From the NCBI RefSeq assembly GCF_002909235.1, contig NZ_PHQQ01000039.1:1-33213 (forward strand): 33,213 nucleotides of DNA, in the 5' to 3' direction. The stretch's first letter is position 1; each line of letters begins with the position of its first letter. Positions 23,367 through 32,740 of the stretch are shown piece after piece. The DNA is from Arenibacter catalasegens (GTDB taxonomy: Bacteria > Bacteroidota > Bacteroidia > Flavobacteriales > Flavobacteriaceae). Below the pieces are notes generated by a model, which searched no databases, was not told the DNA's origin, and saw nothing but the letters and a program-made list of their open reading frames with translations. A program made the position numbers and the translations under genes.

Positions 23367-24311
23367 ATGAAGCTACAAACACATATACCCTTAGCAAAAG
23401 CTGAAAATCAGATCGATTATACGAGTCGAATAATGTTGCTTGGGTCTTGTTTTGTAGAAAATATAGGAGATAAGCTATCCTATTATAAATTTCAAGTACT
23501 ACAAAATCCATTTGGAATTTTGTTTCATCCTTTGGCGATCAAAAATTTAATCTCTAGGGCGATTGATCAGAAACAATACACAGAAGAAGAGGTGTTTTTT
23601 TTGAATGACCGTTGGCAGTGCTATGATGCACATTCAGATTTGTCCTCCTTGACAAAGGAAGGATTGCTTCAGAATTTAAACTCAGGGTTATTGCAATCAC
23701 AACTTCAGATAAGGAATGCTTCACATATTGTTATTACTTTAGGTACTGCTTGGGCCTATCAATTGAAAGAGAGTGGAGAGGAAGTGGCTAATTGTCATAA
23801 AGTGCCTCAGATGGCGTTTGAAAAGAAGTTGCTTTCAATAGAAAAGATCAGCCAAAGTCTAGAGGCAGTTATACATCAAATTAGAGCTGTGAATGCTAAG
23901 GCGGAAATTATTCTCACAGTCTCCCCGGTACGTCATTTAAAGGATGGTTTTGTTGAAAATCAGCAGAGTAAGGCGCATTTGATATCGGCGGTTCACCAAG
24001 TGCTTAAAAAAGGGAATACCGTTTATTTTGCCAGCTATGAGCTAATGATGGATGAACTTCGGGATTATCGCTTTTATGCAAAGGACATGGTGCACCCTAA
24101 TCAATTGGCGATAGATTATATCTGGGAAAAATTTGCATCTGTTTGGATGACCAAAGAATCAATGGCTGTTATGGAGAAGGTATCAGCCGTTCAGAACGGA
24201 TTAAACCATAGGCCATTTAATTCCGAATCGGGAAAGCATCAAGAATTCCTTAAAACACTTGATCAAAAAATTACGTACCTTCAAAAAGAGTATCCTTTTA
24301 TGAAATTTTAG
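23367..24311 (+). CDS. GSCFA-domain protein
   Basis: The 314-residue protein carries the name-giving motif LLGSCFVENIG (G26, S27, C28, F29) near its N-terminus, followed by HIVITLGTAWAYQ and ILTVSPVRHLKDG and a C-terminal DMVHPNQLAIDYIWEKF. The block order (GxS, ... , DxxH) recalls the SGNH hydrolase fold, so it may be an esterase, but this is inference and the family has no assigned substrate. I chose ATG 23367; the frame continues upstream to a TTG at 23310 but that part lies next to repeat DNA. The DUF4230 gene follows after 3 nt. Confidence 0.9.
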   Translation: MKLQTHIPLAKAENQIDYTSRIMLLGSCFVENIGDKLSYYKFQVLQNPFGILFHPLAIKNLISRAIDQKQYTEEEVFFLNDRWQCYDAHSDLSSLTKEGLLQNLNSGLLQSQLQIRNASHIVITLGTAWAYQLKESGEEVANCHKVPQMAFEKKLLSIEKISQSLEAVIHQIRAVNAKAEIILTVSPVRHLKDGFVENQQSKAHLISAVHQVLKKGNTVYFASYELMMDELRDYRFYAKDMVHPNQLAIDYIWEKFASVWMTKESMAVMEKVSAVQNGLNHRPFNSESGKHQEFLKTLDQKITYLQKEYPFMKF

Positions 24312-24314
24312 TGC

Positions 24315-24926
24315 ATGAAGAAAATATTGACCGGAGTAATCCTAACCTTGGCAGCGGTACTTATCTTCCGTTCCTGTGCGGAGGATAAAGAGAATAAGTC
24401 CATATTAAAAGAGAATTCCATGCTCATTCAAGAGCAGATAAATAACGTTTCAAAACTTATAGTTACGGAGGGGCATTTTGCGGAAGTTTATAATTATAAG
24501 GATTCCCAACAATTGTTCGGCCCATTAATTACGGCCCATAAAAAAGCCTTGGTAGTGGTAAATGCAGAGGTAACGGTGGGTTACGATTTAAGTTTGATAA
24601 AATTTGATATTGACGAGGCTACTAAGACACTTCGAATAATTGATGTCCCGGCACCAGAAATTAAGATAAACCCCGATTTTGAATATTACGATGTTACATC
24701 AGATTATTTAAATCAGTTCAATGCCGAAGACTATAATAAAATTAAACGCAACGTAAATGCCTCTTTGCTGAAAAAAATAGAGGCCTCTACTTTAAAATCC
24801 AACGCGGAGAACCGACTCCTTAGTGAGCTTTCCAAATTCCTGGTACTTACCAATTCTATGGGATGGACCCTGGTTTATGGGGATGTGAACATTGAAAATT
24901 TGGATGAATTAAGGCTGTTGGATTAA
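24315..24926 (+). CDS. DUF4230-domain protein
   Basis: This 203-residue protein has an N-terminal hydrophobic segment ending in a Cys (MKKILTGVILTLAAVLIFRS then C), a possible signal anchor or atypical lipoprotein signal, and a DUF4230 domain (ISKLIVTEGHFAEVYNYKDS-like segment at about 45-65, KALVVVNAEVTVGYDLSLIK and FEYYDVTSDYLNQFNAEDYN). The domain is widespread and of unknown function. It follows the GSCFA gene by 3 nt and is probably co-transcribed with it. Confidence 0.9.
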   Translation: MKKILTGVILTLAAVLIFRSCAEDKENKSILKENSMLIQEQINNVSKLIVTEGHFAEVYNYKDSQQLFGPLITAHKKALVVVNAEVTVGYDLSLIKFDIDEATKTLRIIDVPAPEIKINPDFEYYDVTSDYLNQFNAEDYNKIKRNVNASLLKKIEASTLKSNAENRLLSELSKFLVLTNSMGWTLVYGDVNIENLDELRLLD

Positions 24927-24954
24927 ATGACTCTAGTTAAGTTTAGTCTTTCCA

Positions 24955-26220
24955 CTATTTCACAAAGGCATTTGCCCACTTGATATAATTTTCCCAATCG
25001 TAATCAGTAACATCATGTTTTCCGGTACGAATGTGATAGGCTACCGTGTTTTGGATGGGTTCATTTACCTTGGGCATTTCTATGGTACCTATTCCTTTTT
25101 TGCCATATAGTTCATAGACTGAACTTGCATAATAGGCGGAAAGGAACTCACCCCTGGGATCGGCCCATTGATCTCCTTCTGCACTTGCTACATAAAGGGG
25201 TCTAGGCGCGATCAAGCTTAATAATTGATGTTGGTCTACTGGTAATGCTTCTTCATTATCGCTATACTGATTGAAATTATCGCAAAACCAATGGGGAAAC
25301 CTATCGTTTATAACCGCTAGGGTCTCTCCAAATTTCCGTTTGGAAAGGGCAGCACCTCCGCATCCCGAGTTATTTGAAATTACCCCGGCAAACCTTTTAT
25401 CGGTAGCCCCGGCCCAGAGCGATGTTTTTCCAAGGCGCGAATGGCCAAAAGCTATGATTTTTGAAGCGTCAATATTGGGGTCTTTTTCAAAATAATCCAG
25501 AGCCCTGACCATACCCCAGCTCCAAGCTGCAATACTACCCCATTCGTCAGGTTCGGGCTGACTTTGGGTTGGTTGATACAAAAGATTTTGGATTCCGTCC
25601 GTCAAATCATTTTTATCAGGGTCAACTTCCCCATAATAAATAGTAGCTAGACCATAACCGGCGTCCAATATTTTTTCCACAGCCCAGCGATTAGTTCTTT
25701 TTCCTCTGGATTCCTCGGTTAAGGTGTTGTTTTTAATGCCAAAAGCCTCATTGTTATTGGCCCATGCTGAGGGAATTATGACTGCTTTATCTTCAGTAAT
25801 GGTATGGTTTCCATAAAAATTATATCCCAAGAAAACGGGGGCTTTGTCCATGTCTTTAGGAAGATAGAGTAAGATGGTAAAACTCAATATTCTGTCGTTA
25901 TTCTTAAAGGTGAGTTCTACCTGTTTGCGTTTGGCTTTTCCATTCAGGGCATTGTCGTCCTGTTCTAAAATTTTATAAGAATCTATCTTTAGAGTTTTGG
26001 GTAGCTTTCCGTATACGTTGTTTTCAAAAAATCCAAGCAACTCCGGTCTTCTAACTTTTTCCCATTTCCGAACGGAATTGATCTTGTCACCACTAAAGGT
26101 AATTAAGGGGTCTGGCACTTCAAATGTGGGGACCTTGTTTTTCTCATAATTGGTTTGGGATTTTACAAAGGACATGGATAGCATTAAGAAAGAACACAGG
26201 TAGTAAGTCAAAAATTTCAT
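24955..26220 (-). CDS. CE15-type glucuronoyl esterase
   Basis: The 421-residue secreted protein has a signal peptide ending near residue 21 (SFVKSQ) and an alpha/beta-hydrolase domain. The nucleophile S261 lies in IAFGHSRLGKTSLW and the probable catalytic H402 in RTGKHDVTDYDW near the C-terminus, both as in the bacterial CE15 family, which cleaves esters between glucuronic acid side chains of xylan and lignin alcohols. A related acetyl-ester activity cannot be excluded. It stands alone with no polysaccharide-utilization genes next to it. The stop lies only 28 nt from the convergent DUF4230 stop. Confidence 0.88.
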   Translation of the reverse strand: MKFLTYYLCSFLMLSMSFVKSQTNYEKNKVPTFEVPDPLITFSGDKINSVRKWEKVRRPELLGFFENNVYGKLPKTLKIDSYKILEQDDNALNGKAKRKQVELTFKNNDRILSFTILLYLPKDMDKAPVFLGYNFYGNHTITEDKAVIIPSAWANNNEAFGIKNNTLTEESRGKRTNRWAVEKILDAGYGLATIYYGEVDPDKNDLTDGIQNLLYQPTQSQPEPDEWGSIAAWSWGMVRALDYFEKDPNIDASKIIAFGHSRLGKTSLWAGATDKRFAGVISNNSGCGGAALSKRKFGETLAVINDRFPHWFCDNFNQYSDNEEALPVDQHQLLSLIAPRPLYVASAEGDQWADPRGEFLSAYYASSVYELYGKKGIGTIEMPKVNEPIQNTVAYHIRTGKHDVTDYDWENYIKWANAFVK

Positions 26221-26282
26221 TTCAAATCGATTAAAGGTCGGACCATAAATATAGGTAATACAATTGAAAATACTAAGGTTCG

Positions 26283-28037
26283 CTATGTCACCAAAGTTTT
26301 GTCTACCAAGCTTAATCCGTCGTCTATGAGATGTCCTAACTGTGGCTTTTGGTTTTTAAGGGTTTCCAAGTATAATTTTAAGTCTTTGGCAAAATCTTCA
26401 TCCCCATTGTTTTTAGCCAATTCATACAATTCAACCGAAAGTAACCAGTCTTTTGAGTGGTTGACTTTTATTTCCTGAAAAACCTTGTTTCTGGAAATAG
26501 TTACGTTTTTACCTTCCCTAAATTCCCTTACTTGCTTGTAAAACTGTTCCAACTGTTTCTTTTTCTCAGTTTTGGCAGCTTTAATGGTGGTGTCTGATAC
26601 CTTATGGGTTGCCGCCAAATCAAAACTCTTTAGATCGGCAGGACCGTTGAAAACGGAACCTATATTTTCGCCAACAGCCATATGGTATAATCCTGAACCT
26701 GGTTGAAAGAGTATTTTTTCATTATGGGTCACTGTACAATTGTCCAAGGTAATCAGTATTATTTCCCCCTTGAGGTTTCTTGTGCCTGTAATAATTTCTC
26801 CGGAAACCCTTACATCACCTATGAATTCCAAGGAGACGACTTCGCCCTCATAAATTTTATAAGCTTTAAGATCACGGGGGCTCATATCTTCAATGGCCAG
26901 ATTAATGCCCCTTAATTTTCCTATGGGCGATCCAAAGCCCTTGGAATGCTGTAGAATACCGTGTCCGATCAATTCCTTTTCGCGATATGAAAGTGCTGTA
27001 TTTCCAATGGTCTGTAAGTAGACAGGTTTTCCTTCATGGGCAATTACATTGTCAAAATTACCAGATATTTGCAGGCCGGTACTTAGCTCCACAGTTCCTA
27101 ATTCTTTAGAATTTATAAGTTTTTCCAAACCATTTAATCCGCCTTTTCTCAAGGACATGGTATTGGCAAATTCTTCCAATACCTGGTTCAGGTAGGCAAA
27201 GTCTGGGGTAACAAAAAGTTGGGGCTGTGGCTGTGTAATATCAAAGGAAGTATGTGCGGCTTCAATGGAATAGGGAATTTTTTTAACTTTATCCGTCATA
27301 CACCACGCACTTTCTCCAATAGAGGAAAGTAAACCTGCCCCATATATTTTAGGTCCTTCCAATGTGCCTATAAGTCCATATTCAACAGTCCACCAATGTA
27401 GGTTTCGAATAAGTGCCATCTCGCTTGGCTCCCCCATGTTATCCTGTAAGTCTTCAATTTTCTTTTGGGCCATATCTATATCCACTTGACTGGTGCCTTC
27501 GGCTTCTTTTATAATAGACAAATGCCTTACGGCCTCATACAGTTCGTAATCTTTTGCACTGGAAATAGCTTTGGACCCAATTTCTCCGAACCTCCGCAGA
27601 TATTCCGCATATTCCGGATTGGCAATTATTGGAGCGTGACCTGCCCCTTCGTGTATTATATCAGGAGCAGGAGTGTATTCAATATGTTCCAACTGCCGAA
27701 TGTCAGACGCTATGACCAAGACATTGTAGGCTTGAAATTCCATAAAGGCCGATGGTGGAATAAAACCATCTACGGCTACGGCCGCCCATCCGATCTCCTT
27801 CAAAATTCGGTTCATACCATACATATTGGGAATATCATCTATGGAAATCCCTGTTTTTTCTAGTCCCTCCAAATAACTTTTATGGGCAACCTTGCTCAAA
27901 TAATCTACATTTTTTCGCATCACATAACGCCACACCGCTTGATCAATTGGAGTGTAATCCTCATAATTTTGAGGTTTAATATACTGCTTCAAATGTTTGG
28001 GAAGCTTATCCAATATGTAGTTGCTTTCGTAGGACAT
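26283..28037 (-). CDS. Aromatic amino acid hydroxylase, long form
   Basis: The N-terminal 300 residues match pterin-dependent aromatic amino acid hydroxylases, most likely phenylalanine 4-monooxygenase. Iron ligands H129 and H134 (DIIHEGAGHAP) and E219 (HWWTVEYGL) are present. Classical bacterial enzymes end at about 260-300 residues, while this one has 584: a further beta-rich region (about 330-490, e.g. GHGILQHSKGFGSPIGKLRG, VSLEFIGDVRVSGEIITGT) and a charged helical end. The start at 28037 is preferred to an upstream non-ATG extension. No pterin recycling gene is adjacent. Substrate (Phe, Tyr or Trp) is inferred. Confidence 0.88.
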   Translation of the reverse strand: MSYESNYILDKLPKHLKQYIKPQNYEDYTPIDQAVWRYVMRKNVDYLSKVAHKSYLEGLEKTGISIDDIPNMYGMNRILKEIGWAAVAVDGFIPPSAFMEFQAYNVLVIASDIRQLEHIEYTPAPDIIHEGAGHAPIIANPEYAEYLRRFGEIGSKAISSAKDYELYEAVRHLSIIKEAEGTSQVDIDMAQKKIEDLQDNMGEPSEMALIRNLHWWTVEYGLIGTLEGPKIYGAGLLSSIGESAWCMTDKVKKIPYSIEAAHTSFDITQPQPQLFVTPDFAYLNQVLEEFANTMSLRKGGLNGLEKLINSKELGTVELSTGLQISGNFDNVIAHEGKPVYLQTIGNTALSYREKELIGHGILQHSKGFGSPIGKLRGINLAIEDMSPRDLKAYKIYEGEVVSLEFIGDVRVSGEIITGTRNLKGEIILITLDNCTVTHNEKILFQPGSGLYHMAVGENIGSVFNGPADLKSFDLAATHKVSDTTIKAAKTEKKKQLEQFYKQVREFREGKNVTISRNKVFQEIKVNHSKDWLLSVELYELAKNNGDEDFAKDLKLYLETLKNQKPQLGHLIDDGLSLVDKTLVT

Positions 28038-28196
28038 ACATTGCGTTTTAATCCTTTTAAAGATACGAAATGCCCCCGTGCCGCCCAAGGGTGATGATAA
28101 TTTATTGTGGGACTTATTACTCCCATATGTGGAGTTTGGGATAGATCTTTAATAGGCGATTTAAGGGTGTAATAGCTTGGCCTGGAGTAACTTTTT

Positions 28197-28227
28197 AAAA
28201 AAAAATCCCCTCCCAAATGGGAAGGGA
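28197..28227 (-). terminator. Intrinsic terminator, minus strand
   Basis: On the minus strand TCCCTTCCC pairs with GGGAGGGGA (one G-T pair) around ATTT, followed by nine T residues. It lies about 85 nt past the DUF4136 stop and ends that transcript. Confidence 0.8.
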
Positions 28228-28309
28228 ATCTAGGGGAATCTAATCCAATGTATTACGCTAAAGGCCAATTGATTAGCTCATGGCCAATAGGTGTTGAATA
28301 GGAGGTTTT

Positions 28310-28870
28310 TTAATTTACAGCCGTGCCAGGAGGATAAGCCTCCAAAATTTCAGAAACAAACTCTTTTATCCTCGCTTCTTTCTTCTCCATATTTCTAATG
28401 TTGTTCAAGGTGCCAATGCCCCTTCCTTGCCAAACCAATTCCTTGTTCTTGGCGTCGATGACATCTATATACAAGGAGCCTTCGGTCCTTGTACTAACAT
28501 TGTTTCCGCCATGATAAGGAGATCCCCAGTAAAATGGAGACCAACCCCAGCCATAGTAGCCAGCTCCCCAATAATTATTGTAGACATCCACCTGTTGTTT
28601 TTCCTTGGTAAATATGCTCAATAAAATATCAGGGTCTTCAGATTTCACAAAACCTCTGGAGCTCATCTCGTCATCTATGGCGTGTAATATTCTCTTTTTA
28701 TCCAAATCCGATATTTGTGCCTTGTCTATGCCTGTCTTATAAAAGGCGTAGGTTTTAAACGAATTAAAATTTGCTTCTTTATCATAATCTGATAGTACAC
28801 GTACCGAAGTGCAGGAACTTGTGAAAAGTAACACCAAGATCGGAACGACTAAAAATTTAATTTTTTTCAT
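28310..28870 (-). CDS. DUF4136 lipoprotein
   Basis: This 186-residue lipoprotein has a signal peptide with lipobox (MKKIKFLVVPILVLLFTSS then C20) and a DUF4136 domain (SVRVLSDYDKEANFNSFKTY, DPDILLSIFTKEKQQ, GSLYIDVIDAKNKELVWQGR). A Tyr/Gly/Trp-rich insert (YNNYWGAGYYGWGWSPFYWG) lies near the middle. Function is unknown; it is probably anchored in an envelope membrane facing the periplasm. I used the ATG at 28870, which gives a clean signal peptide; the frame extends upstream to 28921 without support. Confidence 0.9.
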   Translation of the reverse strand: MKKIKFLVVPILVLLFTSSCTSVRVLSDYDKEANFNSFKTYAFYKTGIDKAQISDLDKKRILHAIDDEMSSRGFVKSEDPDILLSIFTKEKQQVDVYNNYWGAGYYGWGWSPFYWGSPYHGGNNVSTRTEGSLYIDVIDAKNKELVWQGRGIGTLNNIRNMEKKEARIKEFVSEILEAYPPGTAVN

Positions 28871-28938
28871 AGCTGTTTTATTTGAATTAGTACTGATGAT
28901 ATTCCATGTAAATAATCTCAATAATCATGCCGAACACC

Positions 28939-29163
<225 letters not shown>

Positions 29164-29254
29164 TTATTTTAACAGAGTTTAGCATACTTTTTGCATTTTG
29201 ACCTATTTTGTTCGTAGTAAGCCGATTATGGATTTTTTTTTTAATAGCCCCCCT

Positions 29255-29262
29255 TATCTTTG
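29255..29262 (+). promoter_or_regulatory. Promoter -7 element of the hemL operon
   Basis: TATCTTTG fits TAnnTTTG and lies 25 nt before the ATG at 29288, the first gene of a four-gene plus-strand run. The -33 position is T-rich but has no exact TTTG. Confidence 0.55.
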
Positions 29263-29287
29263 ATAAGCACGTTATTTATCCTAGTAA

Positions 29288-29653
29288 ATGATATTAGTAT
29301 TTAAACATTTATTTTACAAGAACTACGTTGGATTGTCTCTTTGGCCTTTCATTATTTTAAAGAACTCATCTTTGAAAAAGGACGTGACACTGCTTAATCA
29401 CGAAAGAATACACTTGAGACAACAACAGGAATTATTGATAATTCCTTTCTATTTTTTGTATCTATTGGAAGGACTTGTTCGCTTTTTCATGTACTTTGAT
29501 GCCTATAAGGCCTACCAAAATATTAGTTTTGAACGGGAAGCCTATGATAATGAGACCAATTTATATTATCTACAAGAGAGAAGGCCGTTCAGCTTTATTA
29601 AATATCTTTGGAGGGAAAAGCCTTCAACGTGCAGGGAATTAATCAAAGAGTAA
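29288..29653 (+). CDS. Small membrane protein with HExxH motif
   Basis: I do not recognise a named family. The 121-residue protein has a hydrophobic N-terminus (about 10-26), then NHERIHLRQQQEL with H38, E39 and H42, the zinc-binding and catalytic pattern of metallopeptidases, a second hydrophobic helix (about 48-70) and FEREAYDNET (E82, E84), where a third zinc ligand of a gluzincin would lie. This resembles a minimal M48/M56-like core. Protease activity is inference. The downstream gene overlaps its 3' end by 46 nt, so the two are co-transcribed. Confidence 0.75.
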   Translation: MILVFKHLFYKNYVGLSLWPFIILKNSSLKKDVTLLNHERIHLRQQQELLIIPFYFLYLLEGLVRFFMYFDAYKAYQNISFEREAYDNETNLYYLQERRPFSFIKYLWREKPSTCRELIKE

Positions 29654-30534
29654 ATCTTTCTATTTTAAAGGAAAAACAAGTCGATCTCGTAGTAAAAAGG
29701 GAAGACCTGATACACCCTTACATCTCTGGAAATAAGTACAGAAAACTTAAGTACAATATTATGGAAGCCAGGCAGTGGGGTATTAATACCATTCTTACCT
29801 TTGGCGGGGCTTATTCCAATCATATTGCCGCTACTGCCTTTGCTGGAAAATTTTATGGAATTAAGACCATTGGGGTCATAAGAGGGGAAGAGTTAAGTCA
29901 GAATTGGATGCAGAACCCCACCCTGGCCAAGGCACACGAGCATGGTATGAATTTTAAATTTATTACAAGATCTGAATATAAGGAAAAGGCAGATAGCTCT
30001 TTTTTGGATGTCTTGGAAAAAGATTATGGTCCGTATTACATGATTCCTGAGGGAGGTACAAATTCGTTGGCCGTTAAAGGTTGTGAAGAAATTCTGACCC
30101 CGGGAGATAAGGACTTTAATGTCATATGCTCCAGTGTGGGAACTGGTGGAACCTTAGCTGGAATTATCAATTCATCCCATAATGATCAACATATAATAGG
30201 CTTTCCTTCCTTAAAAGGTGATTTTCTAAAAAAAGATATTCGTAATTTTACCGCCAAAGAGAACTGGGAAATCAATACCAATTATCATTTTGGGGGATAT
30301 GCCAAGGTTTCTGAAGCGCTTATAACGTTTATTAATTATTTTAAAGAAACCACTAATATACCCACGGATCCCATTTATACGGGAAAGTTATTATTTGGTA
30401 TTTTAGATCTGGTAAAGAATGATTATTTTAAACCGGGAACCAAAATTTTAGCAATACACAGCGGTGGCTTGCAAGGAATATCGGGAATGAATGTAGTGTT
30501 GAAAAAGAAGAATCTTCCATTAATAAAAGTATGA
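29608..30534 (+). CDS. PLP enzyme, D-cysteine desulfhydrase/ACC deaminase family
   Basis: The 308-residue protein is a fold-type II pyridoxal-phosphate enzyme. The probable Schiff-base Lys is K43 in SGNKYRKLKYN, and FGGAYSNHIAATA and SSVGTGGTLAGI bind the substrate and the cofactor phosphate. Relatives deaminate 1-aminocyclopropane-1-carboxylate or split D-cysteine to pyruvate, ammonia and sulfide; the latter is more likely in this group, but this is inference. No in-frame ATG fits: the start is TTG at 29608 or GTG at 29629, the latter 13 nt after GGAGGG. The last 4 nt overlap the next gene (ATGA). Confidence 0.87.
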   Translation: MEGKAFNVQGINQRVNLSILKEKQVDLVVKREDLIHPYISGNKYRKLKYNIMEARQWGINTILTFGGAYSNHIAATAFAGKFYGIKTIGVIRGEELSQNWMQNPTLAKAHEHGMNFKFITRSEYKEKADSSFLDVLEKDYGPYYMIPEGGTNSLAVKGCEEILTPGDKDFNVICSSVGTGGTLAGIINSSHNDQHIIGFPSLKGDFLKKDIRNFTAKENWEINTNYHFGGYAKVSEALITFINYFKETTNIPTDPIYTGKLLFGILDLVKNDYFKPGTKILAIHSGGLQGISGMNVVLKKKNLPLIKV

Positions 30535-31379
30535 TAAAAAGAATAGCGATAACCATGTTTTTGGGTTTGTTCCTAGTTAGCTGTGGTGTTAAAAAGAAAA
30601 CTACCTATGCTAAGAAGCCTAATGTTAGGACTAATACAGCTTCAACTACGCCCGATTCCAAATCATTGAACCAGTCCAAGAATGAAGCAGCCTATGCACT
30701 TCCAGAAGATAACGGTAATTTTGTAAAATTTACAGTGAATTCCACGGAGGAATATATAGAGACATTTGCTGAAATTGCCCAATTTGAAATGAAGGCTTAT
30801 GGCATACCTGCCAGTATAACCCTAGCTCAAGGTATCTTAGAAAGTGGTGCAGGCCGAGGTGTCCTAGGAGCCAAGACCAATAATCATTTTGGTATAAAAT
30901 GTCATTCCGATTGGGATGGAGATTATGATTTTCATGACGATGATGCTAAAGGGGAATGTTTTAGGAAATATAATCATCCTATGTATTCTTTTAGGGACCA
31001 CAGTATATTTTTGTCCTCTCGGGCACGATATGCTTTTTTATTCGATTTGGAGCATGATGATTTTAAAGGTTGGGCCTATGGTTTAAAGGAAGCCGGTTAT
31101 GCAACGGATCGGAAGTATCCACATAAATTGATTGCGCTTATAGAACGATATGAATTGGATAAATATGACAGGAAGGTGGTTGGCTCCGGGGGCATTGTAA
31201 AAAAAGAGCCAAAGCAATACGATTACAAAATTCATGTAGTGCAAAGGGGGGATACCCTTTATTCTATTTCTAAAAGGTATTTTGTTTCCATCCCGGAATT
31301 GATGAAGTTGAATAATATGAAGAACAGTAACTTGGCAGAGGGCCAAAAACTAACGGTAAAATCCGAAAAAATTAGATAA
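30531..31379 (+). CDS. Glucosaminidase-domain lipoprotein with LysM
   Basis: This 282-residue lipoprotein has a lipobox at C18 (FLGLFLVSC), a low-complexity linker to about residue 65, a glucosaminidase domain (about 70-215) with the putative catalytic E104 in LAQGILESGAGRG, and a C-terminal LysM domain (about 232-278, VVQRGDTLYSISKRYF). It cleaves N-acetylglucosamine linkages of peptidoglycan, with LysM holding it to the wall. It is third in the operon, overlapping the previous gene by 4 nt and 3 nt before hemL. Confidence 0.93.
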   Translation: MIKRIAITMFLGLFLVSCGVKKKTTYAKKPNVRTNTASTTPDSKSLNQSKNEAAYALPEDNGNFVKFTVNSTEEYIETFAEIAQFEMKAYGIPASITLAQGILESGAGRGVLGAKTNNHFGIKCHSDWDGDYDFHDDDAKGECFRKYNHPMYSFRDHSIFLSSRARYAFLFDLEHDDFKGWAYGLKEAGYATDRKYPHKLIALIERYELDKYDRKVVGSGGIVKKEPKQYDYKIHVVQRGDTLYSISKRYFVSIPELMKLNNMKNSNLAEGQKLTVKSEKIR

Positions 31380-31382
31380 TTT

Positions 31383-32672
31383 ATGATGTATAGAAGAAGC
31401 AGTGCTTTATTTGCTGAAGCACAGCGTTATATTCCTGGGGGGGTTAATTCTCCCGTAAGGGCGTTTAAGGCCGTTGGTGGTAATCCTATATTTGTAAAGG
31501 AGGCCAAAGGGGCCTATTTGTACGATGAGGATGGCAACCGATTAATAGATTATATAGCATCTTGGGGTCCCTTAATTTTAGGGCATGCCTATGATCCCGT
31601 AATAAATGCAGTTATTGAAAAGGCAAAAAAGGGTACCTCGTTTGGAATGCCAACAGAAATAGAGACTCAGCTGGCTAAATTGGCGGTTTCTATGGTCCCT
31701 AATATTGATAAGATACGATTCGTTAATAGCGGAACCGAAGCCTGTATGAGTGCCGTTCGTTTAGCTAGGGGATTTTCGGGAAAGGATAAAATAATAAAGT
31801 TTGCGGGATGCTACCACGGTCATTCCGATTCATTTTTAATTCAAGCGGGTAGTGGAGCTGTTACTTTTGGCAGTCCCAATAGCCCAGGAGTTACCCAGGG
31901 AACGGCTAAGGATACCCTTTTGGCAATATATAATAATCTGGAAAGTGTTAAGGCATTGGCCGCAGCCAACAAACGAGAAATTGCAGCTATTATTATTGAG
32001 CCTATTGCGGGAAATATGGGTTGTATTATACCTGAAGAAAGTTTTATTAAGGGACTTCGTGAACTTTGTGACCAAGAGGATATATTATTGATTTTTGATG
32101 AGGTGATGACCGGATTCAGATTGGCAAAGGGTGGTGCCCAAGAAGTATTGGGAATAAAAGCGGATATAGTAACCTTTGGGAAGGTAATTGGAGGAGGATT
32201 GCCTGTTGGTGCCTTTGCAGCAAGAGATGAAATTATGGGGTATTTGGCTCCTGATGGGCCAGTTTACCAAGCAGGAACGCTGAGTGGAAATCCTTTGGCC
32301 ATGAGCGCTGGTTTGGCAATGTTGACCGAATTAAACAATAATCCAGAAATTTTCAGAAGTTTGGCCGATAAGACCAAATACTTAGGAGAGGGCTTGGCAA
32401 AAGTATTGACCGATAACAATATTCCTTTTCAATTGAATAGGTTCGGTTCCATGATTTCCATTCATTTTACGGCTGAGCCGGTAATAGATTTTGAAACTTC
32501 TGCTAAAGGTAACAATGACATCTTCAAAAAATATTTCCACGGGATGCTTAACCAAGGTATATACCTACCGCCCAGTGCATTTGAGAGCTACTTTTTGAAC
32601 GATGCCCTGAGCTATCAGGATTTGGATGAGACCATTGCAGCACTCTCCAACATTGCTAAAGACCTGCATTGA
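31383..32672 (+). CDS. hemL: Glutamate-1-semialdehyde 2,1-aminomutase
   Basis: This 429-residue PLP enzyme makes 5-aminolevulinate from glutamate-1-semialdehyde in the C5 route to tetrapyrroles. The PLP Lys is K267 in [15 protein letters not shown], with FDEVMTGFR (239-247) and [18 protein letters not shown] before it. Its length and N-terminus ([13 protein letters not shown]) are typical. Two ATGs in tandem (31383, 31386) are possible starts. It is the last gene of a four-gene operon and is followed by a strong hairpin. Confidence 0.97.
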   Translation: MMYRRSSALFAEAQRYIPGGVNSPVRAFKAVGGNPIFVKEAKGAYLYDEDGNRLIDYIASWGPLILGHAYDPVINAVIEKAKKGTSFGMPTEIETQLAKLAVSMVPNIDKIRFVNSGTEACMSAVRLARGFSGKDKIIKFAGCYHGHSDSFLIQAGSGAVTFGSPNSPGVTQGTAKDTLLAIYNNLESVKALAAANKREIAAIIIEPIAGNMGCIIPEESFIKGLRELCDQEDILLIFDEVMTGFRLAKGGAQEVLGIKADIVTFGKVIGGGLPVGAFAARDEIMGYLAPDGPVYQAGTLSGNPLAMSAGLAMLTELNNNPEIFRSLADKTKYLGEGLAKVLTDNNIPFQLNRFGSMISIHFTAEPVIDFETSAKGNNDIFKKYFHGMLNQGIYLPPSAFESYFLNDALSYQDLDETIAALSNIAKDLH

Positions 32673-32681
32673 TAAAATAGA

Positions 32682-32719
32682 GAAGGCTAAATAGACATCA
32701 TTTTGTCCATTTAGCCTTC
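32682..32719. terminator. Hairpin between convergent genes
   Basis: Arms GAAGGCTAAAT (32682-32692) and ATTTAGCCTTC (32709-32719) make a perfect 11-bp stem with a 16-nt loop, located 10 nt after the hemL stop and 22 nt before the end of the convergent gene. T-runs are weak on both sides, so it may act as a bidirectional terminator or a transcript-end stabiliser. Confidence 0.6.
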
Positions 32720-32740
32720 CAAATTAATAGGGGGAGGTTT

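Noticed and set aside
23080..23511. 143-residue minus-strand frame
   Set aside because: It runs through the multi-hairpin repeat and opposite the GSCFA coding region; composition is not protein-like.
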